A stretch of DNA of 64,000 nucleotides from Triticum aestivum (GCF_018294505.1 NC_057796.1:187264270-187328269), one strand, 5' to 3'; numbered from the stretch's first letter, positions 1 to 11,021 are shown. Numbers and translations are program-made. Notes: a model not told the origin generated them from the sequence alone.

Positions 1-543
1 AGTGGCAACAAGAGCATGGGAGGCCCATTCGGACAGTGGGCGCACCAGTACGATGTACCTCCACGGACGCATAGAGTGGTGAGGGAGGTATGGTTGCCCA
101 GAGCAACAAATATCCAGGCAGCATATGTGGATTACGTCCCATTTTTGTTCTCTTTAGCCACCTTTTTCCTATGTGAGGACAACAAACCGATCGACCTGGT
201 CATTCTCTATTGCGTTGTCATGCCTTTCTACCCTTTTTCAACCAAGAGACACGAGACTCGTTCCTTAGCTACTGATTTTCCCCTTTTCAACCTAGATGCG
301 GGTTCGATGCCTAGTCTCTTGGACAGTACTTTCTCCCTTCCTTTCCTTATTCAACCCAGACATGGATTAGTCTGCATGAAGTAGGGTTTCCTTTAATAGT
401 GCAAATTAAGGTTTTCGTCTACGTGACCAGCAGAGCAGAGGATAGCAAATTGGGAAGATGGTGGAGTGGAAAAAGATCCACATGCAGCGACGTGGCAGAT
501 GGGGCAATAGAACAAGGGTATGGTTCGAAAAGAGGTAGCATAC

Positions 544-626
544 CCGAGGGTCGGCGGGAAGTGGCTTCGCTCGTGGTCGTCGTCCTCCGCACACACTACG
601 GCAGCGAGCTTGGGGACGGAGGCCAT
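544..626 (-). CDS. possible first coding exon of an unidentified minus-strand gene
   Basis: On the minus strand an ATG at 626 opens a short reading frame beginning MASVPKLAAVVCAEDDDHER. It could end at a splice-donor-like GGTATGC, with GT at 543-542. Upstream in the same orientation lie a plausible CT-rich leader and a TATA-like box (848-857), which is the usual layout of a plant 5' end. The rest of the gene would lie at or beyond the left edge. I do not recognise the peptide and found no clear second exon in 1-390, so this may be a chance frame. Confidence 0.22.
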
Positions 627-847
627 CCCGCGCGGGTCCTAGGTCTGAGAGGACGGCCTTGTCGTCAGCGCGTGACCTCGCTCGCCGCCGACGAGCGCGT
701 CAATGCTGCATGTCCTTTTCTTCCCCGGCGGATCTGTGACCACCGGTGAGGAGGAAGAGAGAGGCCGTATTTTTTAGATCTGGAGAGAGGATGATAGTGT
801 GAGAAGCAAGTGCGCAGCCCTTAGCAAGAAAGCGTTGAAGCTCCAGC

Positions 848-857
848 CTATATATCT
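848..857 (-). promoter_or_regulatory. TATA-like box for the possible minus-strand gene
   Basis: Read on the minus strand the motif is GATATATAGG. It lies about 220 bases upstream of the ATG at 626, and the sequence between is a CT-rich leader-like stretch. There is no independent evidence of transcription. Confidence 0.22.
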
Positions 858-1272
858 TTTTTGATACTAGTACTAGAGGTGGAGTAGTGGTAGAGTAGTT
901 TATATTTTCTTTTCATACACTACCAGTTAGTCGTGCTTCAAAACTGAACGGCACGCCATTAAAAAAATAAAGTCGAGAAATAATGCGGCACCTCGGGCCA
1001 ACACGGCCAGGTCGCATTTTTGCACGAGAAATGACACACCATGGTTTGTTGACATGTGGCCCCGTTCCAACATGTTAGTGAGACGACGGCGAGTCCATTT
1101 GTACAATTTCTAAATGGACGTCTATGTAGGCCGGGCGCCTCTTCCTGTACCGTGGCAATCGTCCACCGCCTCTTCGCCTTTCCCTCTCGATTTGGAATTG
1201 CTGTCGCACGCTCTTCCTCCCTCCTCCATTTGCCTTCACCCTTCCTTCTGCCATTGTTCGATCGTCTTCTCC
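858..1272. other. AT-mixed intergenic sequence, nothing recognised
   Basis: This stretch separates the minus-strand candidate exon from the plus-strand F-box remnant. It has short purine-rich GGTGGAGTAGTGG-like repeats near 878-900. I see no coding signal, terminal repeats or RNA gene. Confidence 0.4.
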
Positions 1273-1991
1273 ATGGAGGGAACAGGATTGGGAACGACCC
1301 CGTTATTTTTGCCCCGATCTGAAAGATGATGTGGTGGAGGAACTCATTGATCGGTGCGACGTCATCACCTCGGCTAGCATGGCAGGTTCGTTCAAGATCA
1401 TTCTTGACTCAACTAATAACATCATTACAAAGAACCCAGGGCCCAGGAGTGGTTTGATCTCCCCTATCTTCTTTGCCATGACCCTACTCGTTGGCGCGCG
1501 GACGACGGAAGCCTCGCCTTGTGCAGGTTGATGCCGCTTGATAATGATACGTGTGATGTTAAGATGCCATAACTTGAGGGTAAGGCTTGGGCAGGCGCAA
1601 AGGAGATTGGGTTGTTTATATTGGGTACAACTACGAGCGGGAACTTGTGAATGTGTACACTCGTCACCGGGTTCCACTTTCAAAAATCTTAGACTGCCCT
1701 GAAGTTGAGCACACCGGTATTCTACGTACGTTCAAATATGACCATGGTGACTGTCGTCTACGGAAGATAGCAATTTGTCGAGTTCCCAAACCGCTCTTGG
1801 GTTATAGGAATGCTTGTGTTGTCGCTATCTTCGACAAGCTTGTTGCCGTCCTTCATACTTCGACTCGATGGATATTGCTCAAAAATCAGTTTCTATACAC
1901 GGATGTGTACTGTGATGCAATTCAATACGAGGGTCTTGTGTTTATGACACCACTTCTGGCACTGTTTTCGCATGGGATCCTTATTGTTTCG

Positions 1992-2083
1992 GTACGTTTG
2001 TCTTCCACTGTAATTATAATTGTTTCATTCACCATGCATGTGAGTTAGTATCCCCGTACTAATTAACCTTCTTTGTTTCCAAG
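1992..2083 (+). other. intron of the F-box/DUF295 pseudogene
   Basis: GTACGT opens and TTTCCAAG closes a 92-base interval. Removing it joins the two DUF295 halves (ILIVS to VLSTFPHRYL). The acceptor has a good pyrimidine tract. The intact splice sites indicate that this locus was once a spliced gene rather than a retrocopy. Confidence 0.55.
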
Positions 2084-2220
2084 GTCCTGTCAACATTCCC
2101 CCATCGATACTTGGAAATTTTTAACGACGATGATGATCACGAGCAGGACCTACATACTCAGTGGCGCCTGACAACTTATTCTTATGGATCACCTCTTCAT
2201 GTCTGTATACAGGGCACTGC

Positions 2221-2501
2221 TGATGTTACTAAGGAAGCAGGTGTTGTCTCCCATGGTCGCACTCTCCGGACCTATTCCAACATCCGTTTGCAGGGTATTC
2301 GGGATGGATACTAGTGTGCTAGCGCCAGCACCTTCTCCCTGATTCAATATTGATAGTCTTGATGTTACTAAGGAAGCAGGTGTTGTCTCCCATGGTCGCA
2401 CTCTCCGGACCTATTCCAACATCCGTTTGCAGGGTATTCGGGATGGATACTAGTGTGCTAGCGCCAGCACCTTCTCCCTGATTCAATATTGATAGTCTTG
2501 A
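2221..2501 (+). repeat. perfect 139-bp tandem duplication
   Basis: The unit at 2221-2359 is repeated immediately at 2360-2498, with three extra matching bases. I saw no mismatch by eye. Since 139 is not a multiple of three, the duplication shifts the reading frame of the DUF295 region. The lack of divergence suggests a recent event. Confidence 0.9.
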
Positions 2502-2787
2502 AGAAAACTCGCTCTTCCTTGGACTAAACTATCCACTGATGGTGAAAGGCGATCCAGCTGCTGTTGGCACAATGTTACTACCATTTATGAGAAGCAACTG
2601 TATCTATACCTCGGACATTGCTATGCTTCCCTACCCTGGCTATCACAATATGCGTCCTAATATAGGCCGCTTCAGCCTGGATGATGATTCTTGCGTTGGT
2701 ATCGAGATTGACAATAGCTGGCTCTGCCCAGAGAATTATTTCTGGTTCAAAGCAAGCATTTCCAGCGCCAAGGATTGGTTGGCCTGA

Positions 2788-3401
2788 AGTTTATTTCATC
2801 GCTTTGTTATTTGTTGTATGAGAAAAACTTTATTATTTATAATGTATCCTCGTTGTCGTTGTGGGTTGATGACCTGTTATATGTAATACTAAATGATATG
2901 CCCGTGATAAACTTAATAAATTTATGAATGGCTTTCGAGTTGCTTCTCAAAGTGGGTGCTGCGACAAGGCAAAAATATATTTTCTGAATACATAATTGTA
3001 CGTGCATTGCAACAGGTTATCGGATGAGTCCAATCAATTAAATATGTGAACCTATTTTATATGTTTGATGTGTTGAACTATCATTTGCATCGATGTGTGA
3101 TGCATGTTATAATGTGTGAGATCATCCTATTTTGATTTGCAAACACTATTACTGCTGCGCTGAACTATCATTCATATTTATAATTGAAATGATCAAGTTC
3201 TTCTAAAAAGAAGTGACAGAGGACCCTATTGGTAGAGACTGCGGTGGTAGGTTCTCACAGCTTACTGCAAAATCTTTGCCATTTGCGATTACAGGGGACC
3301 CTACTGCCAGACCGCCTGGCGGTAGGGTATGAAACCCTACCGTAAAATCCCGTCGTGTTTCTGTTACAGAACCTGGCGCACGCGCAGCACCTGACACACC
3401 C
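2788..3401. other. intergenic sequence with short GGTAGGGT-type inverted motifs
   Basis: The first 400 bases are AT-rich and probably include the 3' flank of the pseudogene. Around 3220-3350 there are repeated CCCTAC/GGTAGGG motifs (for example an ACCGCCTGGCGGT core) that resemble subterminal repeats of a DNA transposon. Similar ACGGTAG-type motifs recur at 3840-4010 on the far side of the foldback. No protein-coding signal is visible. Confidence 0.4.
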
Positions 3402-3838
3402 TAGTGCCAAGGAAGGGGGTATCCGGTGCTCCCAGCCTTGGGGTACTCCCGGTACTCCAAGGTCAAAAAATATTTTCTTTAATGTTTCAAAAATTTCTGA
3501 AAAAGGTTGTGAATGTTCACATGAATGTACCTACAAGCCCTAAAAATTTTAGATCCAAACTCGAAACACACATCGCGAAACAAAAATGTGAAATCTAGCA
3601 TGAATAGTGTAAAGAAGAGACAAAATCAACCTTGTCATTATTCAGATATGGATTTCTTTTTTTTTTCTCAATGTACATTTCAATTTTGGATCTGAAATTT
3701 TTAGAGGGTGTAGTGACATTCATTGTGAACATTCTCATTTTTTCCGGAATTTTTGAAATATTTAAAAATATTTTTTGACATTGAAGCACTGGGAGTACCC
3801 AAAGGCTGAGAGCATTAGATATTTTCTCCGCCAAGAAA
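3402..3838. repeat. long imperfect inverted repeat (foldback, possible MITE)
   Basis: The left arm (about 3402-3590) matches the reverse complement of the right arm (about 3650-3838) along most of its length. The match runs in the order GCCAAGG..., GGTACTCCC, GTCAAAAAATATTTT, TTTCAAAAATT, GAATGTTCAC and AGATCCAAA. A spacer of roughly 60 bases separates the arms. The translated arms on opposite strands are visibly alike. Transcribed, this would form a hairpin of about 190 bp. Flanking ACGGTAG-type repeats suggest it sits inside or forms part of a small non-autonomous DNA transposon. No clear target duplication was found. Confidence 0.72.
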
Positions 3839-4245
3839 AGTGACGGTAGCTTTAACCACCTTATCGTTGTTCACAATGGTGATAGTTTCGTTAGGACACG
3901 TCAGCTCAAAATAGTTGGTTGACGATGGCTACCGTTAACCTATCGCTTGAAGACGACTGCCGTTAACCTATGAGGTCTGCCAGTAGGCTATGCAACCCCA
4001 CCGTTGTGAATCGTGCGCAGTAGAAAAAGAGTCAAGTCCTGAAATATTTTCAAACATTGTCAGATCGGGCTAAACTTCGGCAAAGGGTAAAACACGAAAT
4101 TTGGCCTCGCTTCGACTCAAATCAAAAGCCCAAACTCCGACACGCAGCGCTCCGCCCACGCGCACTTCAGCTCCACGACCAACACGCCTCGCTCGCTCAC
4201 TCCTCCGGCTGCCGCCAACGCCGCCGTTCTGCACCAGCGAAGACG
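3839..4245. other. upstream region and probable 5' leader of the Rab gene
   Basis: Positions 3839-4010 hold ACGGTAG/CTACCGTTAACC repeats of transposon type. From about 4060 the sequence becomes more C-rich and leads into the Rab start codon, so the 5' untranslated leader and core promoter should lie here. I see no clear TATA box. Confidence 0.35.
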
Positions 4246-7200
4246 ATGGCGAGCGGGGAGAAGGTGGACTATGTATTTAAAGTGGTGCTGATCGGGGACT
4301 CGGCCGTCGGCAAGTCGCAGATCCTGGCGCGGTTCGCGCGCAACGAGTTCAGCCTCGACTCCAAGGCCACCATCGGTGTCGAGTTCCAGACGCGCACGCT
4401 CGTCATCGACCACAAGTCCGTCAAGGCCCAGATCTGGGACACCGCCGGCCAGGAGAGGCAAGAACCTACTGCTCTCCTGCACTTCGATTTCATCCCATCT
4501 TTTCGCCTAGATCTGCCCCCTCCCATGACATGGCAATTTCCCTGAGGATTTCTCAGTGTTTCGCTGTGTGGCTTGCTTGGTGCCGAGTAGTGAGCTAACA
4601 CAGTTCGCTCTCGTTTTATGGTTCAGACTAGTCCGTAATTTTTGTTACGTTTATATCGCTACCTTGTTTGTGCGTTTATGCTCTGTAGAATGTCTTGGTC
4701 ACTATAGATGTACAGCGTACCTTCGTACGGTTGTTAAAATGGTAGATCTCTACTCCACCGTGGTTGAAGTGGATGATTTGCCTTGCACTCTGCCAAAATG
4801 GGCAGGGTAATTTGATACAGACCATAGATCCGCCATGCGATGCTTGAGCTTGAAGCCTGGCCGCTAAGATCTTGTTAGTTGGATTGATGGAGAGGAGATT
4901 TTGTAACCACGGATGGAAAATTTACTACTAAATAAAACAGCTTTGGTAAATGGTGTCAAATTTAGCAAGGTATGGGTGGTAATCAAGATTATTTATTGGA
5001 TATTCTATGTACTTAAGTGGTCTGTTACTTGTGACTTGTGAGATACAATCTTTTGGTTGAATGGGTGATGAATATATTTGGCATTAGGCAAGTTGGAATA
5101 ATAGGAATATAGGATGGGTTAACATTGAAAATGTATGATACTTTGCCTTATCACCTACATCTGTTCTTTTAGTTGAAGAAAGTATTCCCCTATTATCTCT
5201 GCCTTTAATTTAAATTTGTTTATAGAAAGATTATTTCACTTTTGAGGTGCAAACACTTGGTACTGTTGCATATGAGTCACTAGAGTTTTTGGCACATCCT
5301 CTTTTTTTAAGTTTGTTGATGGAAAAGAGTCTCATACATTCTCATGGCATGTGAATCCTCATTATATCCTATTCAGTGATGTCGAATGACATTTTTCTAT
5401 TCAAAGCATTAGATCGTGCTTGAGAAACAAGTTAACAAATTTTCACGAATCTACCAGTCCTTATCCAGTTAATATTCTTGACTAGACAGGAGCAGCAAAG
5501 TTGATTTGCAAATCAAATGTGTGTACACGTGATCATTTGATTACCTTACAGTCATTAACTTGGTGACTCGTCTCTCACTCATTACTCATTTCAGTTAGAT
5601 TCTTTAATTGCAAATAATAAGGTCATGCCACGCTCATTCTCCCCATGATCTCATGGAAAAAGGGTGGCCAAAGTGCTTGTACTTCTAGAAGAACAATCTC
5701 ATATGTTTTGTGAATGAGCCAAAACATTGATATGCCTGTTTCTGAGTTAGTTATTTATAATAGTGTGCAACCAGTTGACAGTTGTTGGATTGACATACTA
5801 GTGAAATTAACTAAAGCGTCAGTGTTAGATTGTTATTTGTGGGAAAAAAAACCAAGTGTTGCATTAAATTCAATAATTTATGGCTTATTTCTTTAAAAAT
5901 TAATGCACTTCTTGAATATTTCAGCGGAGCCAAAAACTAAGGCATAATTTATTCTTGAAGTCGAAAAAATGCGACTTAGATCTCTTCTGTGATTTCCAAT
6001 CAGGAGACTTGGGGTACAAATATTTAGTTTATAATTTCTGGGATTTGTCTCTTGTTTATAGATGTGATTTTTAACTGTTCCATCAAGCTAAAGAATTCGT
6101 TTAGTTCCTTCAGCTGTGTTTGTACTTTACTTTCCTGATATGGTCTTTAAGTTCCAATTCATCTATTGTTATTGTATTATTAAAACAAGGGGCAAACAAG
6201 CCACCACCCGTGTCCCCATAGACCAAATTATCTGCTACATTGACTGTTATGGTGGGTCCTAATTTTAATGTTACAGATTTAAAATCAAACTATGTACACA
6301 TCTCTGAGCTACAATTTTTTTTGAGAAGTCCTATATAATAATAAACAAACAAAACCAGCAGCGAGCCACCAATAAAACCAATTGGATCCAGCATGTACTA
6401 GATGTAATGACATCATGACTTAAGTCAGCAATTAATCAACATGTTGTACGTAGGTTTAGGGTACTTATGGGTTCGTAAACATATGACTTTCACATATTTT
6501 CGCCCCTCGTTTGAAAGTATATGGCTTCGAAGAATGTGCGTGGTCGATTTGTTTTAAGTTGGACTACCAACAGATAAAAAAACATATTGGCAAAGTAAAA
6601 TTTCATAGTACCATTCATCATTAATAATGTTTTTATAATTATTTAGTAGCATGTGGCTGCAAAAACCAATGGTAAAAGATGCATATTGGAAACCATGCCA
6701 ATATGTTGAACGCCATCTAATTACGTGGGCGGAGCAAGTATTGCATCGTATAAATTGCCAAATAACAATTAATTTGGATCGGAGAAGTCGTACTAGAGCT
6801 GCGACAATTAATTTGGATCGGAGGGAGTATTTGTCTTTATTGCTAAGGCGGACACAATGGTGGCTTTAAGTGAGTGAGATAGATGTTCATTTATTTTTCC
6901 AGTGAATATGCACTTATAATTGTATTTTTGGAAGATAACAGTTTGACATGTCTAGCACTAGCAATATGATAAACATCAGCCTAAATTTAAGTCCAGAAGA
7001 TGCTGAAGTGAGGTGAGGAGGCTGACTGATAATAACCCTGAATGCATGGGTAGGAGAAATAAGCAAAAACAGGGGCATGATTAGGAAAAAAAAAACTATG
7101 ATGAGAGGGACTTGAAAAACAAGCAGATAACTTTTAAGCAATGAATTATGGAAGTATGCAATGGGACATTTCAGTTGTGCTAAAAAAGGTCAATGCAAAA

Positions 7201-8877
7201 CAGCATAGACAATATGAGAAAGAACAGTCAGTGATGAAAGTGAGATGATTTATTGTCAAATATTTGATAATAGATGGTCACTTGACATAGAGTTAAATCT
7301 AAGATTAACTAGGGAGGAAGCATATAGATGCATGACGCTGTAACAATTGAAAATCATCATAACAAATCCAAGTTTGACAAATCCAATGAGGTGGGTGGAC
7401 ACAGAAAGATCACGAGGCTCAAGTAGGAGAGTAGTTAGTGAAAATTTCATCAAAAAACTATTAGTAAGAAGATAAACATGATGCACTTGGTCTTATGTTG
7501 GTCATGTTTATCATAACAAGCTGGTGCACTTAACAGCAATATTACCATTGAGGTGTGATCATGTTTCCACGAGACTTTCATTTCAAATATGTTTTGAATG
7601 ATGGTTGATTGCATGACATTTTCTAAAGAAAAAATATATAACAATATATATTAAATTGTCTTGCCACGCAAGCGTGTAGCCCATTGTTAGTTACCCACTT
7701 TTTATCTGCCACTGATCTCTTGAACTGCGCACAAGCATAAATACCCTCAAATTTATATAGTTCAAAGTTCCAAAATTGGGCAACTACTTGTAACAATTTC
7801 TTTGGGTGTTCTCAGATGCTCTCCTATTGTAGGCTATGAGAATGAACAACTACTTGCAATGTTCTATTCAAATGCTTTCACTAACTTTTCCTCCTGTAAC
7901 TAGTTGTCTAAAACCAGGTCATGTGCTGCTTACGTATCTATTTTTTTGCCACCAGAGCTTTGTTGTTTCTGGCTGCTTTTACTTTTTCCATCTCGTTTAA
8001 ACCGTGTCTGGTTTTTGCACTTGTATTCTGTGGAATAGGTTGCGTCCTACAAGCTCTATAGTTGCATGCTACTCCCTCCGTTCCTAAATATAAGTCTTTT
8101 TAAGAGTTCAAATGGACTACAACATACGAATGTATATAGACACATTTTAGAGTGTAGATTCACTCATTTTGCTTTGTATGTAGTCACTTGTTGAAATATC
8201 TAAAAAGACTTATATTTGGGAACGGAGGGAGTATATTTTAGAGAACTGTACTACACATGCAGTTGTGAACTGTGGGTAGGAAAAGGCAACATTCCTAGCT
8301 GGTTGAGTTGGAGAAAATATTTGTGGTTTTCTCTAGTTAAAGTGTGAAGCTTTAGTGCCCTACTATTCGATATGTTTGCTCAACGTTGTTGTACGCCCAG
8401 TTACCAACTTCACATGCTGTTTGTTTCAATTACTGCAGGTACAGAGCTGTCACGAGTGCATATTACAGAGGCGCTTTGGGAGCTCTGCTAGTCTATGACA
8501 TCACCAAGCGCCAGAGCTTTGACCACATACCTCGCTGGCTGGAGGAACTCCGAGGTCATGCAGACAAAAACATTGTCATCATGCTGGTTGGCAATAAGAG
8601 CGACCTTGAAGATGAGCGGGCTGTTAGCACTGAGGATGCCAAAGAGTTTGCCGAGAAGGAGAACCTCTTCTTCCTGGAGACGTCCGCGCTGCAGGCCACC
8701 AATGTCGAAAGCGCCTTCCAGACTGTCTTGTCAGAGATCTTCAAGATCCACAGCAAGAAGAACATTGTGACCGACCCAAAGGCCAATGGTGCTGCGCCGC
8801 CGCTGGCTGGCAAGAAGGTTCTTGTCCCAGGCCCAGCACAGGAGATCCCAAAGAGCAAGTGCTGCAGTTCTATGTAA
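4246..8877 (+). CDS. RABA4-type small GTPase (Rab11 family), two exons
   Basis: Exons are 4246-4457 and 8439-8877; the spliced product is 216 residues, normal for the family. Rab11/RABA proteins cycle between GDP and GTP. RABA4 members act on trans-Golgi/recycling secretory vesicles, where they are linked to polarised secretion and PI4-kinase recruitment in tip-growing cells. Visible motifs are the P-loop GDSAVGKS (about residues 16-23), switch [10 protein letters not shown], switch II WDTAGQE, base-binding NKSD and ETSA, and the C-terminal CCSSM with two cysteines for geranylgeranylation. [13 protein letters not shown] is the Rab11 signature. [34 protein letters not shown] and the tail motif LAGKK.L.PG..QEIP fit RABA4 best. 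The ATG at 4246 gives the usual N-terminus. The intron splits the arginine codon after GQE, a position I recall as common in plant RABA genes. No frame break is visible. Confidence 0.93.
6764..6832. repeat. MITE-end remnant with a duplicated 20-mer
   Basis: ACAATTAATTTGGATCGGAG occurs at 6764-6783 and again at 6804-6823, 40 bases apart. The second copy continues as GGAGTAT, the typical right end of Stowaway elements (GGATCGGAGGGAGTA). No matching left end was found, so only a remnant is claimed. Confidence 0.45.
8072..8231. mobile_element. Stowaway MITE (Tc1/mariner type), complete
   Basis: It begins CTCCCTCCGTTCCTAAATAT and ends with the complementary ATATTTGGGAACGGAGGGAG. It is 160 bp long and flanked by TA on both sides (8070-8071 and 8232-8233). 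AAGTCTTTTTA near the left end mirrors TAAAAAGACTT near the right, extending the terminal inverted repeat. It is non-coding and lies near the 3' end of the RABA4 intron. Such elements move with mariner-like transposases supplied in trans. Confidence 0.93.
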
Positions 8878-9256
8878 TCTCTGCTACCAGATTTGTTGGA
8901 TTTGTGTGTGTTTTGATTCACGCTGTCTGGATATAGATCCCTACTGAGATAGTCTTAGGTTTCAAGTATTGGTTCATTTGTGAGACGGATGGGGTCGGTG
9001 GCAGAGCAAGATTTTGCACTCATCTCCACTGACTATGAGGTTAGGGAGTGAGCAAATGAACTCCCTTTTCATAGGTCCGAGCCGTGGGATTGATTATCAA
9101 TTGCCGTGTATGATGACTCAGAACACCGTCAAGCCTTTATGTAATGTTATACATATATTATATACTAGCTCATATGCTGATGCGTTGCTACGGGAGAAGA
9201 ACAAAAAAACTCTTAGCTCAAAAATGTTCTATGATATGATGGGATGGAGCTTACAA
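8878..9256 (+). other. 3' untranslated and downstream region of the Rab gene
   Basis: The sequence after the Rab stop codon contains GT-rich stretches (TTGTGTGTGTTTTGATT) as expected for a plant 3' UTR. I could not fix a polyadenylation site. Past about 9150 a TGATGCGTTGCTACGGGAGAA motif, often seen in degraded grass transposon ends, suggests the start of repeat DNA. Confidence 0.45.
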
Positions 9257-11021
9257 AACATCTTATATGTATTTTTTTCCGAAACGGAGGCAAAGATTGC
9301 CTCATCTATTAATTAAGCAGAAAAGAATTGCCCAGTTAATTATGGAAAACCGGGCAAAAACAGGAACAACAAGGGCCAAGCTGACTCTCATAGACTGAAA
9401 CACACATGGCAAAGCCTACCCTTATCGACGACAAGTCGACCTGCGGCCAGACAACACAACTCTGACTCTAACGGAGAACAAAACCAGGCACGACTGGCAC
9501 CATGGAAGATCGCCGAACGGGCCACCTGCAGCCAGTCATCGTACACCACAGGGCCCCGCCGCCGCAGCTTCGACTCCACAACAACAAGCAAACCGAGACA
9601 AAATCATGGACACGCCGGAGAAGAGCCAACTACCGCAACCATTGCCGCGTCGCCGACATCGCTCCCACCATCATCGTTGCCACAGAAGTCTGGTCGCCAC
9701 AGAGATTCACTGGGGGCCGCCGCCCCGACATCCACCGCTCCGTCGCGCCCAGCGCAATCAACCGACACCGCCTTCCGGGGCCGCCGCCCCGACATAGCAC
9801 CTCCACTCGAGCAGCAACGCCGCACAACCCAGCTGCCCGCAGCCCACGCTGCTCAGGGCAACCGCTCGCAGACCACGGACGTCGCACCACATCCGGGGCC
9901 GCCACCCCAACGTAAAGTCAGACCGCCCTCTTTGGGGTGCATCAACCGAGCCGAGACCTCTACCGCCCAAGCGGTACAAGGATGCCACCAACCAATGTCG
10001 AGATAGAGGCCCACCTCATAGAGCTGCCAGTGGAGCTGCCGCCCCGACGTCCACTGTCCCCGACGACGAAGAGATCAGTGCAAACTGCAACATACTGACT
10101 CTCCAAGACGACGCCTCAAAGAAGGAAACGACGTAGCTGCCGTCATCGCCCGCTTCGACCATCCGAAGCTAGGGATTTCTCGTGGAGAGTCGTGCAATGG
10201 AGCACCACGGCAACACCTTCAAGAAGGGGAACGACACCATGGCCATGGCGCCACTGTTGCCGGCACCGACCCAAGGTCAGCGCTAGGCTTTTACGCGGAG
10301 CTCCTCCACACCTCCGAATCCGAGCAGATCCGAAGCACTGCGCAGACACAATCTCCATGGTCGACATCCACCGGCTCCACCTTCCGGCAGCGCCAAGCAC
10401 CACCCAAGACGGAGAACCACCACGGTTCCCAGCCGCAGCCATGAGCCATATGCGCCAACGCACGCCATGCGCGCCACCACGCGCCTGCCGGAGACCGGAA
10501 GATGCCAGATCAGTTGCGCCGCGCCTACAGGACAGCCAAGGCCATCCTCCCTCGAGCACCGATGCACCCCGCGTTCCGCGCGGCAGTAGGACGCCGCGGA
10601 CACCCACCAATGGCCACCGAGGATTCGCGCCGCAGCACGCCAGATCCGAAGCGCGCGCGGCAGCCCCTATGCCTGCGCCCCACCTCGCGCGGCGCCACTC
10701 CCGTCTACACCAACCCGCGCACCGAGCGCCGCCGCGCCGTCCTGCAGCCTCACCGCGCTGCCCTGCAGCCTCGTCGCGCCGCCCTGACTGACCGCGAGCC
10801 AGAATCCCCCCAACGTGACCGGCCCGCGCCGCTCGCCTAGGAGGAGGAAGATGCCCCCCCCCCGCCGCCGAGCCGCATGGGCTTCGCCCGGCGACTCCTG
10901 CCGGCGGCGGCGAGGGGAGGGGACGTCGGCGTGTGGCTCTGGCGGCGGCTAGGGCTCGCTCCCTGGTCGCCCGCGGGAGTGACCGAGGGAAGCGTCAGGG
11001 TATCCTAATAACATCTTATAT
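9257..11021 (-). mobile_element. GC-rich retroposed element with 12-bp target duplication and A-tail
   Basis: AACATCTTATAT occurs at 9257-9268 and again at 11010-11021 as a perfect target-site duplication. Read on the minus strand the insert (9269-11009, about 1.74 kb) starts in a very GC-rich leader. It ends with TTGCCTCCGTTTCGG followed by AAAAAAATAC, an A-rich tail directly next to the duplication. Together these are hallmarks of target-primed reverse transcription (LINE machinery). No convincing protein is encoded. The longest minus-strand frame (10143-10610, 155 codons) looks like translated GC-rich DNA. A GCCGCCGCCCCGACAT-like phrase recurs four times (near 9714, 9777, 9896 and 10034). 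It could be a non-autonomous LINE derivative, a long SINE-like element or a processed transcript. Confidence 0.7.

Larger units (their letters stand above)
1273..2787 (+). pseudogene. decayed F-box / DUF295 (KIB1-4 beta-propeller) protein gene
   Basis: The order of parts matches the large grass family of F-box proteins with a C-terminal DUF295 domain. Intact members are thought to act as substrate adaptors of SCF ubiquitin ligases. An F-box-like start (PDLKDDVVEELIDRC) is readable at about 1313-1390. The first DUF295 half follows at 1600-1991 (GDWVVYIGYNYERELVNVYT, then KLVAVLHTSTRW). After a canonical GT-AG intron (1992-2083) it resumes with STFPHRYLEIF. The C-terminal part, 2482-2787, contains LEENSLFLGLNYP, MRSNCIYTSD and GRFSLDDDSCVG. 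Breakage is visible: the ATG at 1273 is out of frame with the F-box, the F-box frame stops at 1531, a 139-bp duplication shifts the frame, and an in-frame TGA at 2479-2481 precedes the C-terminal block. Domain assignment is from remembered motif patterns. The pseudogene call is an inference, although an unusual exon structure could rescue part of it. Confidence 0.68.
4458..8438 (+). other. GC-AG intron of the RABA4 gene (3,981 bases)
   Basis: The exon 1 frame reads GQE then AG, followed by GCAAGA. No GT near this point can restore the frame. Exon 2 begins after TTACTGCAG and supplies G-TAC, restoring GQERYRAV exactly. The donor is therefore AG|GCAAG, the known non-canonical GC class handled by the major spliceosome. 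The intron is AT-rich and contains a Stowaway MITE at 8072-8231 and a MITE end near 6764-6832. I saw no other gene in it. Confidence 0.82.

Noticed and set aside
16..384. 122-codon plus-strand frame at the left edge as a gene
   Set aside because: No recognised motif, no promoter or splice context, and the composition changes midway; it may be chance.
7256..7644. Short minus-strand frames in the RABA4 intron
   Set aside because: AT-rich, low-complexity translations with no motif; no evidence for a gene nested in the intron.
10143..10791. Long overlapping open frames on both strands (155 and 199 codons)
   Set aside because: They lie in very GC-rich DNA, overlap on opposite strands and show Arg/Pro/Ala-rich low-complexity translation. 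This is expected from scarcity of stop codons, not from a gene.
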